From Pseudorhodoplanes sp. (GTDB lineage Bacteria > Pseudomonadota > Alphaproteobacteria > Rhizobiales > Xanthobacteraceae), in contig JABARS010000013.1 in the NCBI GenBank assembly GCA_019187085.1, positions 62,001 through 126,000 of the forward strand: a stretch of 64,000 bases of DNA, read 5' to 3'. The notes under the pieces are model-generated. The model saw nothing but the letters and a program-made list of their open reading frames with translations, had not been told where the DNA came from and searched no databases. Both the position numbers and the translations under genes were made by a program. Of the stretch, positions 39,028 through 47,510 are shown piece after piece (within the stretch, counting starts at the first letter, position 1; the number at the start of each line of letters is the position of its first letter).

Positions 39028-40944
39028 CTACGCCCCCACGCCCTTGCCCTTCAGCGCCGCGCCGATCTCCTCGAGGATCGCGGGATCGTCGATGGTGGCG
39101 GGCATCTTCCATTCGTCGCCGTCGGCGATCTTCTTCATGGTGCCGCGCAGGATCTTGCCCGAGCGCGTCTTGGGCAGGCGCTTGACCATGATCGCGAGCT
39201 TGAAGGCGGCGACGGGGCCGATCTTCTCGCGCACCAGCGCCACGATCTCCTTCTCGATCTCGGCCGGCTCGCGGTTGACGCCGGCTTTCAGCACGATGAA
39301 GCCGCAGGGCACCTCGCCCTTCAGTTCGTCCCTGATGCCCATCACCGCGCATTCGGCAACGTCGGGATGCGAGGCGAGCACCTCCTCCATGCCGCCGGTC
39401 GAAAGGCGGTGGCCGGCGACATTGATGATGTCGTCAGTGCGGCCCATGACGAAGACATAGCCGTCGGCGTCCTTGTAGCCGGCGTCGGCCGTCTTGTAGT
39501 AGCCGGGGAATTCGTTGAGGTAGCTTTCCTTGAAGCGCTCGTCCTGCTGCCAGAGCGTGGGGAAGCAGCCGGGCGGCAGCGGCAGTTTCACGACGATCGA
39601 GCCGATAGTGCCGGCCGCCACCGGCTTGCAGGCCTCGTCGACGATGTCGATGTGATAGCCCGGCATCGGCACGGTGGCCGAGCCGTGCTTGACCGGCAGC
39701 GCGCCGAGGCCGAGCGGATTGCCGGCGATGCACCAGCCGGTCTCGGTCTGCCACCAGTGATCGAGCACCGGCCGCCTGAGCAGATTTTCCGCCCATTGCA
39801 GCGTGTCGGGGTCGGCGCGCTCGCCGGCCAGGAACAGCGCGCGGAATTTCGACAGGTCGTATTGCGCGAGCAGCTTGCCCTGCGGGTCTTCCTTCTTGAT
39901 GGCGCGGAAGGCGGTCGGCGCGGTGAACATGGTCGAGCAGCCGTGCTCGGCGATCACGCGCCAGAAGGCACCGGCATCGGGCGTGCCAACCGGCTTGCCT
40001 TCGTAGAGGATCGTCGTGCAGCCGTGGAACAGCGGCGCATAGACGATGTAGGAATGGCCGACCACCCAGCCGACGTCGGAGGCCGCCCAATAGACCTCGC
40101 CCGGCTCCACGCCGTAGAGATTCTTCATCGACCATTTGAGCGCGACCATGTGGCCGCCATTGTCGCGCACCACACCCTTGGGGATGCCGGTCGTGCCCGA
40201 CGTGTAGAGGATGTAGAGCGGATCGGTGGCGAGCAGCGGCACGCAGTCGGCGGACTTCTTCGCCGCGATGGCGGCGTCGCGCAGGTCGCGCCAGTCATGG
40301 TCGCGGCCCGATATCATGCCGGCCTGCGCCTGCGGGCGCTGCAGGATGACGCAGGCCTGCGGCTTCGCCTTGGCGAGATTGATCGCCTCGTCGAGCAGCG
40401 GCTTGTACTGCACGACGCGGCCGGGCTCGAGGCCGCAGCTCGCCGAGAGGATCAGCTTGGGCTTGGCGTCGTCGATGCGGGTGGCGAGCTCCTTGGCCGC
40501 GAAGCCGCCGAACACCACCGAATGCACCGCGCCGATGCGCGCGCAGGCGAGCATGCCGAACACCGCCTCCGGCACCATCGGCATGTAGAGGATGACGCGG
40601 TCGCCCTTCTCCACGCCGAAATCCTTCAGCATGGCGGCGAGCGTCTTCACCTCGAACAGGACCTCCTCGTAGGAATAGCCCTGCTTGGTGCCGGCCATCG
40701 GCGAATCGTAGATCAGCGCGGCCTGCGCACCGCGCCCGGAGGCAACGTGACGGTCGAGCGCGTTGTAGCAGGTGTTGCAGACGGCTCCTGTGAACCAGCG
40801 CCCATAGATGCCGGCATCGGGATCGAACACCTTCTTCGCCGGCTCGAACCAGTCGATCTCGCGCGCGGCCTCACCCCAGAAGTCCTGCGGATCGCGCTGC
40901 CAGTGCGCATAAATGTCGTGATAGCGGCTCGTGCGCGCGTCCAT
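39028..40944 (-). CDS. prpE: Propionyl-CoA synthetase
   Basis: Acyl-adenylating ligase activating propionate (638 aa), of the PrpE type rather than acetyl-CoA synthetase. N-terminus RYHDIYAHWQRDPQDFWGEAAREIDW and GIYGRWFTGAVCNTCYNALDRH are PrpE signatures. AMP motif YTSGTTGIPKGVVRDNGG, hinge GRTDDIINVAGHRLSTGGMEE and C-terminal Lys in TRSGKILRGTM are intact. The ATG at 40944 has GGAGG 8 bp upstream. No methylcitrate or propionyl-CoA carboxylase genes are adjacent. Confidence 0.96.
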   Translation of the reverse strand: MDARTSRYHDIYAHWQRDPQDFWGEAAREIDWFEPAKKVFDPDAGIYGRWFTGAVCNTCYNALDRHVASGRGAQAALIYDSPMAGTKQGYSYEEVLFEVKTLAAMLKDFGVEKGDRVILYMPMVPEAVFGMLACARIGAVHSVVFGGFAAKELATRIDDAKPKLILSASCGLEPGRVVQYKPLLDEAINLAKAKPQACVILQRPQAQAGMISGRDHDWRDLRDAAIAAKKSADCVPLLATDPLYILYTSGTTGIPKGVVRDNGGHMVALKWSMKNLYGVEPGEVYWAASDVGWVVGHSYIVYAPLFHGCTTILYEGKPVGTPDAGAFWRVIAEHGCSTMFTAPTAFRAIKKEDPQGKLLAQYDLSKFRALFLAGERADPDTLQWAENLLRRPVLDHWWQTETGWCIAGNPLGLGALPVKHGSATVPMPGYHIDIVDEACKPVAAGTIGSIVVKLPLPPGCFPTLWQQDERFKESYLNEFPGYYKTADAGYKDADGYVFVMGRTDDIINVAGHRLSTGGMEEVLASHPDVAECAVMGIRDELKGEVPCGFIVLKAGVNREPAEIEKEIVALVREKIGPVAAFKLAIMVKRLPKTRSGKILRGTMKKIADGDEWKMPATIDDPAILEEIGAALKGKGVGA

Positions 40945-41188
40945 AGTCAGTCCTCCCGATAAGCCCGTCACCCGCAGGTGGCGGCGGCAGTCGCCCCCGA
41001 CGGGCAACGGCCGGTTGTGTCCGCCCTCCTGCGCGGCCGCCCGCGGACAGGCTCCCGGCGGCTTTCGCATCCGCGCTACGCTCCCGGACAGGCTCCGGGC
41101 GCAGCCGGATCAGGACGACGGATCGTCGTTGTTTACGCTCAATTCTGCTCCCGCCCGCCCGTTTTGCAAGCGTTCGGCCCTCGTCAAT

Positions 41189-41236
41189 TCGCCCAAGAAC
41201 CGGCCCAAGAACGTACCCACAAACGTATCCAAGAAC
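41189..41236. repeat. Four tandem copies of a 12-bp unit
   Basis: Units TCGCCCAAGAAC, CGGCCCAAGAAC, GTACCCACAAAC and GTATCCAAGAAC share the core CCCAAGAAC with one or two changes each. They lie in the 413-bp gap between prpE and the TauE gene, which contains no gene and no recognised promoter. Confidence 0.7.
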
Positions 41237-41357
41237 GTCGCCCGGGAGCGGGCCCGGAAATCCACCCGCAGGCGGAAAACACTGGCGCAGGCCGCGCGCA
41301 TGCGCTTTGATTTCAAACAAGGCGCGCGCGGCGCGCCACCCTCCCGCACCCCGCCCC

Positions 41358-42143
41358 GTGATCAACGACCCGATCTTCTATCTCATCGCCATCCCGGCCG
41401 TACTGGCGATTGGCCTCGCCAAGGGCGGCTTCGCCGGCGTCGGCCTGCTGGCCACGCCGCTGCTCGCGCTCTATCTGCCGCCGCTGGAGGCCGCCGCCCT
41501 GCTGCTGCCGATCCTGCTCATACAGGACGCGATCTCGCTGTGGTGGTACCGGCGCGACTGGGACGCCTGGAACCTCAAGGTGCTCCTGCCCGGCGCGGTG
41601 ATCGGCATGGGGATCGGCTGGTTCTACGCCGCGCAGGTGTCGGACGCCGCCATCCGGCTCGTGGTCGGGGCGATCGGCGTCGCGTTCGTCGCGCATGCCT
41701 GGGGCGTCGCCGCCTTCAACGCCTTGCGCAAGCGCGGTCCCGCCGGCCCGCGGAAAATGTCGGCGGCGAGCGGCATGTTCTGGGGCGCGGTGTCCGGCTT
41801 CACCTCGCTGCTTACCCAGGGCGGCGGACCGCCGTTCCAGATCCACATCCTGCCGCAGCGTCTGCCCAAGCTGACGCTGGTCGGCACCACGACGATCTTC
41901 TTTGCGGTCGTCAACGCGCTCAAGATCGGACCCTATTTCGCGCTCGGGCAGTTCTCGTTCTCGAATTTCTCGACCTCGGTGGCGCTGCTGCCGCTCGCGG
42001 TAGCGACCAACGCGCTCGGCATCTGGCTCGTGCGCCTGACGCCGACGAAGCTGTTCTACGATCTCGCCTATGTGCTGGTGCTGTTCGTCTCGCTGGCGCT
42101 GATGTGGCAGGGCGCGGTCGAACTCTACGCGGCGGGCGCCTGA
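41358..42143 (+). CDS. TauE/SafE-family permease
   Basis: 261-residue membrane protein of the TauE/SafE family. First signature IGLAKGGFAGVGLLATPLLALYLPP (about residues 14-38), second half signature SGFTSLLTQGGGPPFQIHILPQ. The GTG at 41358 (VINDPIFYLIAI) is chosen because the first helix follows at once; an ATG 51 bp upstream adds a charged tail. Substrate unknown. Followed by an acyl-CoA ligase gene at 59 bp. Confidence 0.85.
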   Translation: MINDPIFYLIAIPAVLAIGLAKGGFAGVGLLATPLLALYLPPLEAAALLLPILLIQDAISLWWYRRDWDAWNLKVLLPGAVIGMGIGWFYAAQVSDAAIRLVVGAIGVAFVAHAWGVAAFNALRKRGPAGPRKMSAASGMFWGAVSGFTSLLTQGGGPPFQIHILPQRLPKLTLVGTTTIFFAVVNALKIGPYFALGQFSFSNFSTSVALLPLAVATNALGIWLVRLTPTKLFYDLAYVLVLFVSLALMWQGAVELYAAGA

Positions 42144-42202
42144 TTGCGATTGATCGGCGGCCGTTTCCTTCGCTAACGTGTGAAGAAGCGAGGGGAATAA
42201 TC

Positions 42203-43831
42203 ATGGCGAAAACGCCTTACGACATCGATCTCGACCGCAACCCGGCCAATTTCCAGCCGCTGACGCCGCTCACCTTCCTGGAGCGGGCGGCCGCGGTGTT
42301 TCCCGACCGCGTCGCGATCATCCACGGGCCGCTGCGCCGCACCTACCGCGACTTCTACGCGCGGGCGCGCCGGCTCGGCTCCGCGCTCGCCAGGCGCGGC
42401 ATCAGGCGCGGCGACACCGTCTCGGTCGTGCTCGCCAACACGCCGGCGATGCTGGAATGCCATTACGGCGTGCCGATGTGCGGGGCCGTGCTCAACACGA
42501 TCAACACGCGGCTCGACGCGGCGGTGAACGCCTTCACGCTCGACCACGCCGAAGCCAAAGTGCTGATCATCGACCGCGAATTCTCCAAAGTGATGAAGGA
42601 GGCGCTCGCGCGCTGCAAGGTCAAGCCGCTCGTCATCGATTACGACGATCCCGAATTCACCGGCGAGGGCGAGAAGCTCGGCAGCATCGACTACGAGGAT
42701 TTCCTGAAAGAAGGCGATCCCGCCTACGCCTGGACGATGCCGGGCGACGAGTGGGACGCGATCTCGCTCAACTACACGTCGGGCACCACCGGCGATCCCA
42801 AGGGCGTGGTCTATCATCATCGCGGCGCCGCCCTGCTGGCGCAGGGCAACGTCATCACCTGTTCGATGGCCAAGCATCCGGTCTATCTGTGGACGCTGCC
42901 GATGTTCCACTGCAACGGCTGGTGCTTCCCCTGGTCGATCTCGGTCGTCGCCGGCACGCATGTCTGCCTGCGCTGGGTGCGCGCGCCGGCCATGTACGAC
43001 GCCATCGCCGGTCACAAGGTCACGCATCTGTGCGGCGCGCCGATCGTGATGGCGACATTGCTCAACGCGCCGGCGAACGAGAAGAAGCCGCTGCCGCATG
43101 TGGTGGAGTTCTTCACCGCCGCGGCGCCCCCGCCCGAGGCCGTGCTCGCGGCGATGAAGGAGGCGGGCTTCAACGTCACGCACCTTTACGGGCTGACCGA
43201 GACCTACGGCCCCGCCGTGGTCAACGACTGGCACGCGGAGTGGGACGGTCTCGACAAGACCGCGCAGGCGCAGAAGAAGGCGCGCCAGGGCGTGCGCTAC
43301 GGCGCGCTGGAAGCGCTCGACGTCATGGACCCGGAGACGATGACGCCGGTGCCGCGCGACGGCAAGACCATGGGCGAGGTCATGTTCCGCGGCAACGTGG
43401 TGATGAAAGGCTATCTGAAGAACAAGGCCGCCTCCGACAAGGCGTTCGCCGGCGGCTGGTTTCATTCCGGCGATCTCGGCGTGATGCATCCGGACGGCTA
43501 TATCCAGCTCAAGGACCGCTCCAAGGACATCATCATCTCCGGCGGCGAGAACATTTCCTCGATCGAAGTGGAGGACGCGCTCTACAAGCATCCGGCCGTG
43601 CAGGCCGCCGCCGTGGTCGCCAAGCCCGACGACAAATGGGGCGAGACGCCGTGCGCCTTCGTGGAGCTGAAGCCCGGCCAGGAGGCGAGCGCCGACGAGA
43701 TCGTGCAATGGTGCAAGAAGAATCTCGCCGGCTACAAGGTGCCCAAGCATGTCGTGTTCACCGAGCTGCCGAAAACGAGCACGGGCAAGATCCAGAAGTT
43801 CAAGCTGCGCGACATGGCGAAGGGGGTGTGA
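42203..43831 (+). CDS. AMP-forming acyl-CoA synthetase
   Basis: 542 aa, ANL superfamily, of the medium/long-chain type (AlkK-like, often annotated acyl-CoA synthetase). AMP motif YTSGTTGDPKGVVYHHRG (about residue 190), FTAAAPPPEAV, GLTETYGP, the hinge KDRSKDIIISGGENISSIEVE and catalytic Lys in STGKIQKFKLR are all intact. The ATG follows AGGGGAA. The frame continues open upstream across the TauE gene, but only from 42203 does it match the family. Substrate chain length cannot be read. Confidence 0.94.
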   Translation: MAKTPYDIDLDRNPANFQPLTPLTFLERAAAVFPDRVAIIHGPLRRTYRDFYARARRLGSALARRGIRRGDTVSVVLANTPAMLECHYGVPMCGAVLNTINTRLDAAVNAFTLDHAEAKVLIIDREFSKVMKEALARCKVKPLVIDYDDPEFTGEGEKLGSIDYEDFLKEGDPAYAWTMPGDEWDAISLNYTSGTTGDPKGVVYHHRGAALLAQGNVITCSMAKHPVYLWTLPMFHCNGWCFPWSISVVAGTHVCLRWVRAPAMYDAIAGHKVTHLCGAPIVMATLLNAPANEKKPLPHVVEFFTAAAPPPEAVLAAMKEAGFNVTHLYGLTETYGPAVVNDWHAEWDGLDKTAQAQKKARQGVRYGALEALDVMDPETMTPVPRDGKTMGEVMFRGNVVMKGYLKNKAASDKAFAGGWFHSGDLGVMHPDGYIQLKDRSKDIIISGGENISSIEVEDALYKHPAVQAAAVVAKPDDKWGETPCAFVELKPGQEASADEIVQWCKKNLAGYKVPKHVVFTELPKTSTGKIQKFKLRDMAKGV

Positions 43832-43855
43832 GGCGATACCGGCGTTCTCGCTCCG

Positions 43856-43902
43856 CCCTCATCCTGAGGAAGGCGCCGAAGGCGCCCGTCGCGAAGGACG
43901 GG
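43856..43902. repeat. Palindromic intergenic repeat, family A copy 5
   Basis: Begins CCCTCATCCTGAGGAAGG, with an inner stem GGCGCC-gaa-GGCGCC, and closes CGAAGGACGGGG. It directly follows the acyl-CoA ligase gene. Confidence 0.65.
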
Positions 43903-43909
43903 GCGGCCC

Positions 43910-43950
43910 ATGCTTCGAGACGCCCGCCGCCGATGCGTCGGCGGGCTCCC
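43910..43950. repeat. Palindromic intergenic repeat, family A copy 6 (partial)
   Basis: ATGCTTCGAGACG followed by the stem CCCGCCGCCGA-tgcg-TCGGCGGG and CTCC. One outer arm is lost. It lies next to copy 5 between convergent genes, and the pair may act as a terminator. Confidence 0.55.
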
Positions 43951-43986
43951 CGGCAGAGGCTGGGAGAGGTGCGCGTATCCCTGTCA

Positions 43987-45351
43987 TTACCGAACCTGAT
44001 CGGGCGCAAGCCGCGGCCCGATCGTCGCCTTCAGGCCGCCCATCTCCGAACGGCCGAGCTGCAGTTGCCAGCGATAGGCGTCGAGCACGTCCTGGACAAT
44101 GGCAAGTCCAAGACCCGCACCCCCGCCGCGCTCGTCGAGACGAACCCCGCGCCCGAGCGCGCTCGCGCGGTCCTGCTCGGCGATGCCCGGCCCGTCGTCC
44201 TCCACGCAGATACCCGCGCCGTCCGGCATCACATGGACGCGAACGCAGCTCCGCGCGTGGCGGGCGGCGTTCTCCATCAGGTTACCGAGCACTTCGGCAA
44301 GGTCGGCGCGGTCGAGCGGCGCTCTCGCCGTTTCCACGATCTCATGGCGGAACGTGAGCGGGCGCCCGGATTCGGTGCGCGCGAGCGTCGCGATCAGCGA
44401 GCGCACGAGCGGAGCGACCTCGGTCGCCTCCCCGCCCGCCGGACGCGCGCCGCGGATGCGCGCGCGCGCCAGTTCGCGATCGACATGCCGGCGCATGGTA
44501 TCGATCACGGCATCGATCTCGTCGGCGACCGCGCTTTCACCGCGCCCGCGCAAGAGGCGGCTGTCGGCGGCCAGCGCGGCGAGCGGCGTCTTCAGCCCGT
44601 GGGCGAGATCGGCGGCGCGGTTGCGCGAACGCGCCAGTTCCTGCTCGCGCGCATCCAGAAGCGCATTGACCTCCTCGACGAGCGGCGTGACCTCTGCCAC
44701 ACCGGCAGCCGCCAGATGCCGGCTGCGCCCGGCGCGGATATCGGCAACACCCCGGCGCAACGCCGCGAGCGGCCGCAGCCCGAGACTGACCTGCACCGTC
44801 GTCGCCGCCGCCAGCACGATCCACAGAAGGCCGAGCGCCGGCCACAGATCGGCGGCGAAGGCGCGACGCGCCGCCGCCACCTGCGACAGGTCGACTGCGA
44901 CCGCGATGCGCACCGGCGTGCGCCCATCGGCGACGGTCAGCCACACCCGCCGTTCGGCGACCAGAAGCCGCGCATCCGCCGGGCCCGCAATCTCGTGATG
45001 ATGGATTTCGCCCGGCGCCGGATCGTCCTCCGGCAAAGCAAGCGTCGCGTCCCACAGCGAGCGTGAACGCAGCAATTGCGCGCCGTCGTCGCCGATCTGC
45101 CAGTAGAGCCCCGACAGCGGATCGGCAAAGCGCGGATCAGCCGGCGCGCGGCCAACCACGATGCGGCCCTGCGCGTCGACATCGATACCGCCGACCAGTT
45201 GCCGCAGATGGACGTCGAGCCCTTCCGCGACGGTGCGCGAAATATGGCGTTCGAACAGCACGGTCAGGCCGAAGCCCGCGATCGCAAGCGCAACCGCGAT
45301 CGCCGCAAGCCCGCCGACGACGAGCCGCAGCCGCAGTGACGTGCGCTTCAC
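43987..45351 (-). CDS. PhoQ/FeuQ-type sensor histidine kinase
   Basis: 454 aa. A helix at about residues 10-33, a periplasmic sensor domain (about 35-168), a second helix (about 170-190), HAMP and the kinase core. H251 in ADLAHGLKTPLAAL is the phosphoacceptor; N-box LGNLMENAARHA, G1 VEDDGPGIAEQD and G2 GGGAGLGLAIVQDVL are intact. Architecture matches PhoQ-like kinases such as FeuQ of rhizobia. The GTG start overlaps the response-regulator stop by four bases (GTGA). Confidence 0.92.
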   Translation of the reverse strand: MKRTSLRLRLVVGGLAAIAVALAIAGFGLTVLFERHISRTVAEGLDVHLRQLVGGIDVDAQGRIVVGRAPADPRFADPLSGLYWQIGDDGAQLLRSRSLWDATLALPEDDPAPGEIHHHEIAGPADARLLVAERRVWLTVADGRTPVRIAVAVDLSQVAAARRAFAADLWPALGLLWIVLAAATTVQVSLGLRPLAALRRGVADIRAGRSRHLAAAGVAEVTPLVEEVNALLDAREQELARSRNRAADLAHGLKTPLAALAADSRLLRGRGESAVADEIDAVIDTMRRHVDRELARARIRGARPAGGEATEVAPLVRSLIATLARTESGRPLTFRHEIVETARAPLDRADLAEVLGNLMENAARHARSCVRVHVMPDGAGICVEDDGPGIAEQDRASALGRGVRLDERGGGAGLGLAIVQDVLDAYRWQLQLGRSEMGGLKATIGPRLAPDQVR

Positions 45352-46013
45352 GCCACCTTCTCCGGAATGAGATAGCCGAAGCCGCGGCGGGTCTCGATCA
45401 GCTCGGCGCCGATCTTCTTGCGCAGGCGGCCGATCAGCACCTCGACCGCGTTCGAGTCGTGCATCTCGTCATGGCCGTACACGTTCTCGCTCAATTCGAG
45501 CTGGGACACCACGCGGCCGCGATGATGAAGCAGATAGGCAATGAGCCGGTATTCAAGCGGCGACAGCGCCACCGGCACGCCGTCGAGCGTCACTTTCATC
45601 TGCCGCTCGTCGAGCGTGACGGCGCCGGCCTGCAAAACGGACGAGGCATGGCCGGCCGAGCGGCGCACGATCGAACGCAGGCGCGCCAGCAATTCCTCCA
45701 TGCGGAAGGGCTTTGGCAGATAATCGTCGGCGCCGGCATCGATGCCTTCCACCCGCTCGCTCCAGCTTCCGCGCGCGGTCAGAATCAGGACCGGCATGTG
45801 GCGGCCGTTGGCGCGCCAGCGCTTGAGCACCGACAGGCCGTCCATGCCGGGCAGACCGAGATCGAGAACGACGGCGCCATAGTCCTCGGTGTCACCGCGG
45901 AACCAGGCCTCCTCGCCGTCGCGCACCGCATCGACGATATAGCCGGCCGCCTGCAGCGCGCGCGCAATGTCGGCCGCGATCCGCCGGTCATCCTCGACAA
46001 CGAGCACGCGCAT
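45348..46013 (-). CDS. OmpR/PhoB-family response regulator
   Basis: 221 aa. Receiver domain with phosphoacceptor D51 (VVLDLGLPGMDGL) and KPF Lys near residue 101, then a winged-helix trans_reg_C domain ending VEVLIGRLRKKIGAELIETRRGFGYLI. It is cognate to the overlapping kinase. Its start overlaps the stop of the preceding PepSY gene by one base (TAATG). It probably binds the CTGACA-N5-CTGACA direct repeats found upstream. Confidence 0.95.
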   Translation of the reverse strand: MRVLVVEDDRRIAADIARALQAAGYIVDAVRDGEEAWFRGDTEDYGAVVLDLGLPGMDGLSVLKRWRANGRHMPVLILTARGSWSERVEGIDAGADDYLPKPFRMEELLARLRSIVRRSAGHASSVLQAGAVTLDERQMKVTLDGVPVALSPLEYRLIAYLLHHRGRVVSQLELSENVYGHDEMHDSNAVEVLIGRLRKKIGAELIETRRGFGYLIPEKVA

Positions 46014-46342
46014 TACTTTTCCTTGATGCGGGCGATCTCGCCGCTCCTGCCGTCGACATAGACTTCGAACAGGCGGCCCTGGCCGTCCACGACGCGAAAC
46101 TCGTAGAGCCAGCGCTCCGCCTTGCGCTCGATTTTCACGGCCGTGACTTCGCCCGGCAGCTTGCCGGCGACCAGATTGAGGATGTCGGCGAGCGACTGGA
46201 TTTCGCCGCGCTTGACCGCAAGGCGCGCGGCCTCGTGATCTTGCGGATCGGCCTGCGCGTAGAACGTGCCGGCCAGAACAACGAGCGCGGCGAGCGCGGT
46301 CCGCCGCGCGACAGCGCCGGATATGCGTTGCAATTGTCCCAT
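46013..46342 (-). CDS. Small exported PepSY-domain protein, first gene of the two-component operon
   Basis: 109 residues: a signal sequence (RRTALAALVVLAGTFYAQA) and a PepSY domain containing KLPGEVTAVKIERKAERWLYEFRV and VYVDGRSGEIARI. Small periplasmic proteins encoded just upstream of a PhoP/PhoQ-type pair can inhibit the kinase; FeuN of Sinorhizobium, upstream of feuPQ, is the model. The same role is inferred here from order and size. The frame extends upstream, but the ATG at 46342 gives the best signal peptide. Confidence 0.82.
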   Translation of the reverse strand: MGQLQRISGAVARRTALAALVVLAGTFYAQADPQDHEAARLAVKRGEIQSLADILNLVAGKLPGEVTAVKIERKAERWLYEFRVVDGQGRLFEVYVDGRSGEIARIKEK

Positions 46343-46365
46343 GCCGGCTGTCTGCCAGAACAAGG

Positions 46366-46382
46366 CTGACAGGTTGCTGACA
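46366..46382. promoter_or_regulatory. Response-regulator-type direct repeat, copy 1
   Basis: CTGACA-GGTTG-CTGACA, 11-bp period, as bound by OmpR/PhoB-family dimers. It ends 24 bp upstream of the PepSY-regulator-kinase operon start and so could repress or autoregulate it. Confidence 0.6.
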
Positions 46383-46440
46383 TGGATCAACCATTCCAGT
46401 GCCCCCGCCCCGCGTCCCGCAGCGGCGCCGATCGCGGCGC

Positions 46441-46457
46441 CTGACAATTCACTGACA
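46441..46457. promoter_or_regulatory. Response-regulator-type direct repeat, copy 2
   Basis: CTGACA-ATTCA-CTGACA, identical half-sites and period to copy 1, 75 bp (about seven turns) away. It lies 91 bp before the plus-strand PepSY gene, a position suited to activation of that promoter. Confidence 0.6.
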
Positions 46458-46548
46458 CGCGGCCACAGCCTGCCGTCAGCCGCGTTCGGGCAATCTCGCC
46501 TGCGTCCGGCGCATTGCGCGGCGGACGTCACATCAAGGAGAGCAGACC

Positions 46549-46824
46549 ATGCGCAAGATCACGATCATTGCCACCGCAGCCGCAACGTTGGGCCTCGTCG
46601 CCGCCGCGAACGCGTCCAGCTTCGGGCGCCCCTGCACCAACACGCCCGAAAGCCAGTGGCTGCCGATGCAGGCCCTGCAGGCCAAGGTCGAGGCGCTCGG
46701 CTACAAGGTGCAGAAGACCAAGCTGAAGGCGGCGTGCGGCGAAATCTACACGATCGACAAGAGCGGCAACCGCGTCGAGCTGTTCGTCGACCCCTCCAGC
46801 GGCGAAATCGTCGGCCAGAACTGA
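46549..46824 (+). CDS. Small exported PepSY-like protein
   Basis: 91 aa. Signal peptide KITIIATAAATLGLVAAANA, then a PepSY-like domain (MQALQAKVEALGYKVQKTKLKAACGEIYTID and VDPSSGEIVG). Two cysteines could form a disulfide. AGGAGAG precedes the ATG. Divergent from the two-component operon and 19 bp upstream of a cytochrome b561 gene; PepSY proteins paired with cytochrome b and a two-component system recur in proteobacteria. Confidence 0.8.
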   Translation: MRKITIIATAAATLGLVAAANASSFGRPCTNTPESQWLPMQALQAKVEALGYKVQKTKLKAACGEIYTIDKSGNRVELFVDPSSGEIVGQN

Positions 46825-46843
46825 CGGCAGACCGGATTCCGAC

Positions 46844-47410
46844 ATGACAATTGTCAACGAAACGATCGAAGCCGGTGGCGCAACGCCACCGGCAACGGTC
46901 AAGGTATGGGACCCCTTCGTGCGCGTCTTCCACTGGTCGCTGGTGGCCGCCTTTGCGCTCGCCTATGCGACCGGCGACGAGATCGAGAAGGTGCATATCG
47001 CCGCCGGTTATTTCATCGCCGGCCTGCTGGCGCTGCGCATCGTCTGGGGGTTTGCAGGCCCCCGGCATGCGCGCTTCGGCGACTTCGTACGCTCGCCGCG
47101 CGCGGTGATCGCCTATCTGCGCGAGGCGATGCTGCTGCGCGCGCCGCGCCATCTCGGACACAATCCGGCCGGCGGCGCCATGGTGATCGCACTCCTCGTC
47201 GGGCTGTCGGCGACCTGTCTGACCGGCTTTCTGATGACGACCGACGCCTATTGGGGGGCGAAGTGGATGGAGAATGTCCACGAAGTGCTGGCCAACGGCA
47301 CGCTCGGCCTCGTGTTCCTGCATGTGCTCGGCGTCGTGTTTGCGAGCTTCGAGCATCGCGAGAATCTGGTCAAAGCGATGATCGACGGCCGCAAGCGGGC
47401 CGAGCCTTAG
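46844..47410 (+). CDS. Cytochrome b561-type membrane protein
   Basis: 188-residue di-haem cytochrome b of the Ni,Fe-hydrogenase/b561 family with four helices. Candidate haem ligands are H in FVRVFHWSLV and KVHIAAGYF, and later WMENVHEVL and LVFLHVLGV. It moves electrons between the quinone pool and a periplasmic partner, perhaps a small c-type cytochrome. Follows the PepSY gene by 19 bp. Substrate unknown. Confidence 0.88.
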   Translation: MTIVNETIEAGGATPPATVKVWDPFVRVFHWSLVAAFALAYATGDEIEKVHIAAGYFIAGLLALRIVWGFAGPRHARFGDFVRSPRAVIAYLREAMLLRAPRHLGHNPAGGAMVIALLVGLSATCLTGFLMTTDAYWGAKWMENVHEVLANGTLGLVFLHVLGVVFASFEHRENLVKAMIDGRKRAEP

Positions 47411-47429
47411 GGCGCGGGGCGCGAGAGTT

Positions 47430-47468
47430 GCCGGCATGATCCGCTCCGGTCCGGCGGATCATGCCGGC
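47430..47468. terminator. Inverted repeat between convergent genes
   Basis: A perfect 14-bp inverted repeat, GCCGGCATGATCCG / CGGATCATGCCGGC, with an 11-nt loop lies between the cytochrome gene and the next minus-strand gene. No T tract follows, so a Rho-assisted or transcript-stabilising role is as likely as intrinsic termination. Confidence 0.6.
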
Positions 47469-47510
47469 GCACGGGGGCGCCCGCCGGCACACTACTCGAC
47501 CCGCCCTCTC

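Noticed and set aside
40871..41365. Minus-strand frame encoding VLGYVCGYVLGPVLGR-like repeats
   Set aside because: The apparent protein repeat is just the translation of the 12-bp tandem DNA repeat; no start signal or domain.
46343..46548. Upstream extension of the PepSY frame into the divergent region
   Set aside because: Extension lacks similarity and would cover the two response-regulator boxes; the ATG at 46342 gives a proper signal peptide.
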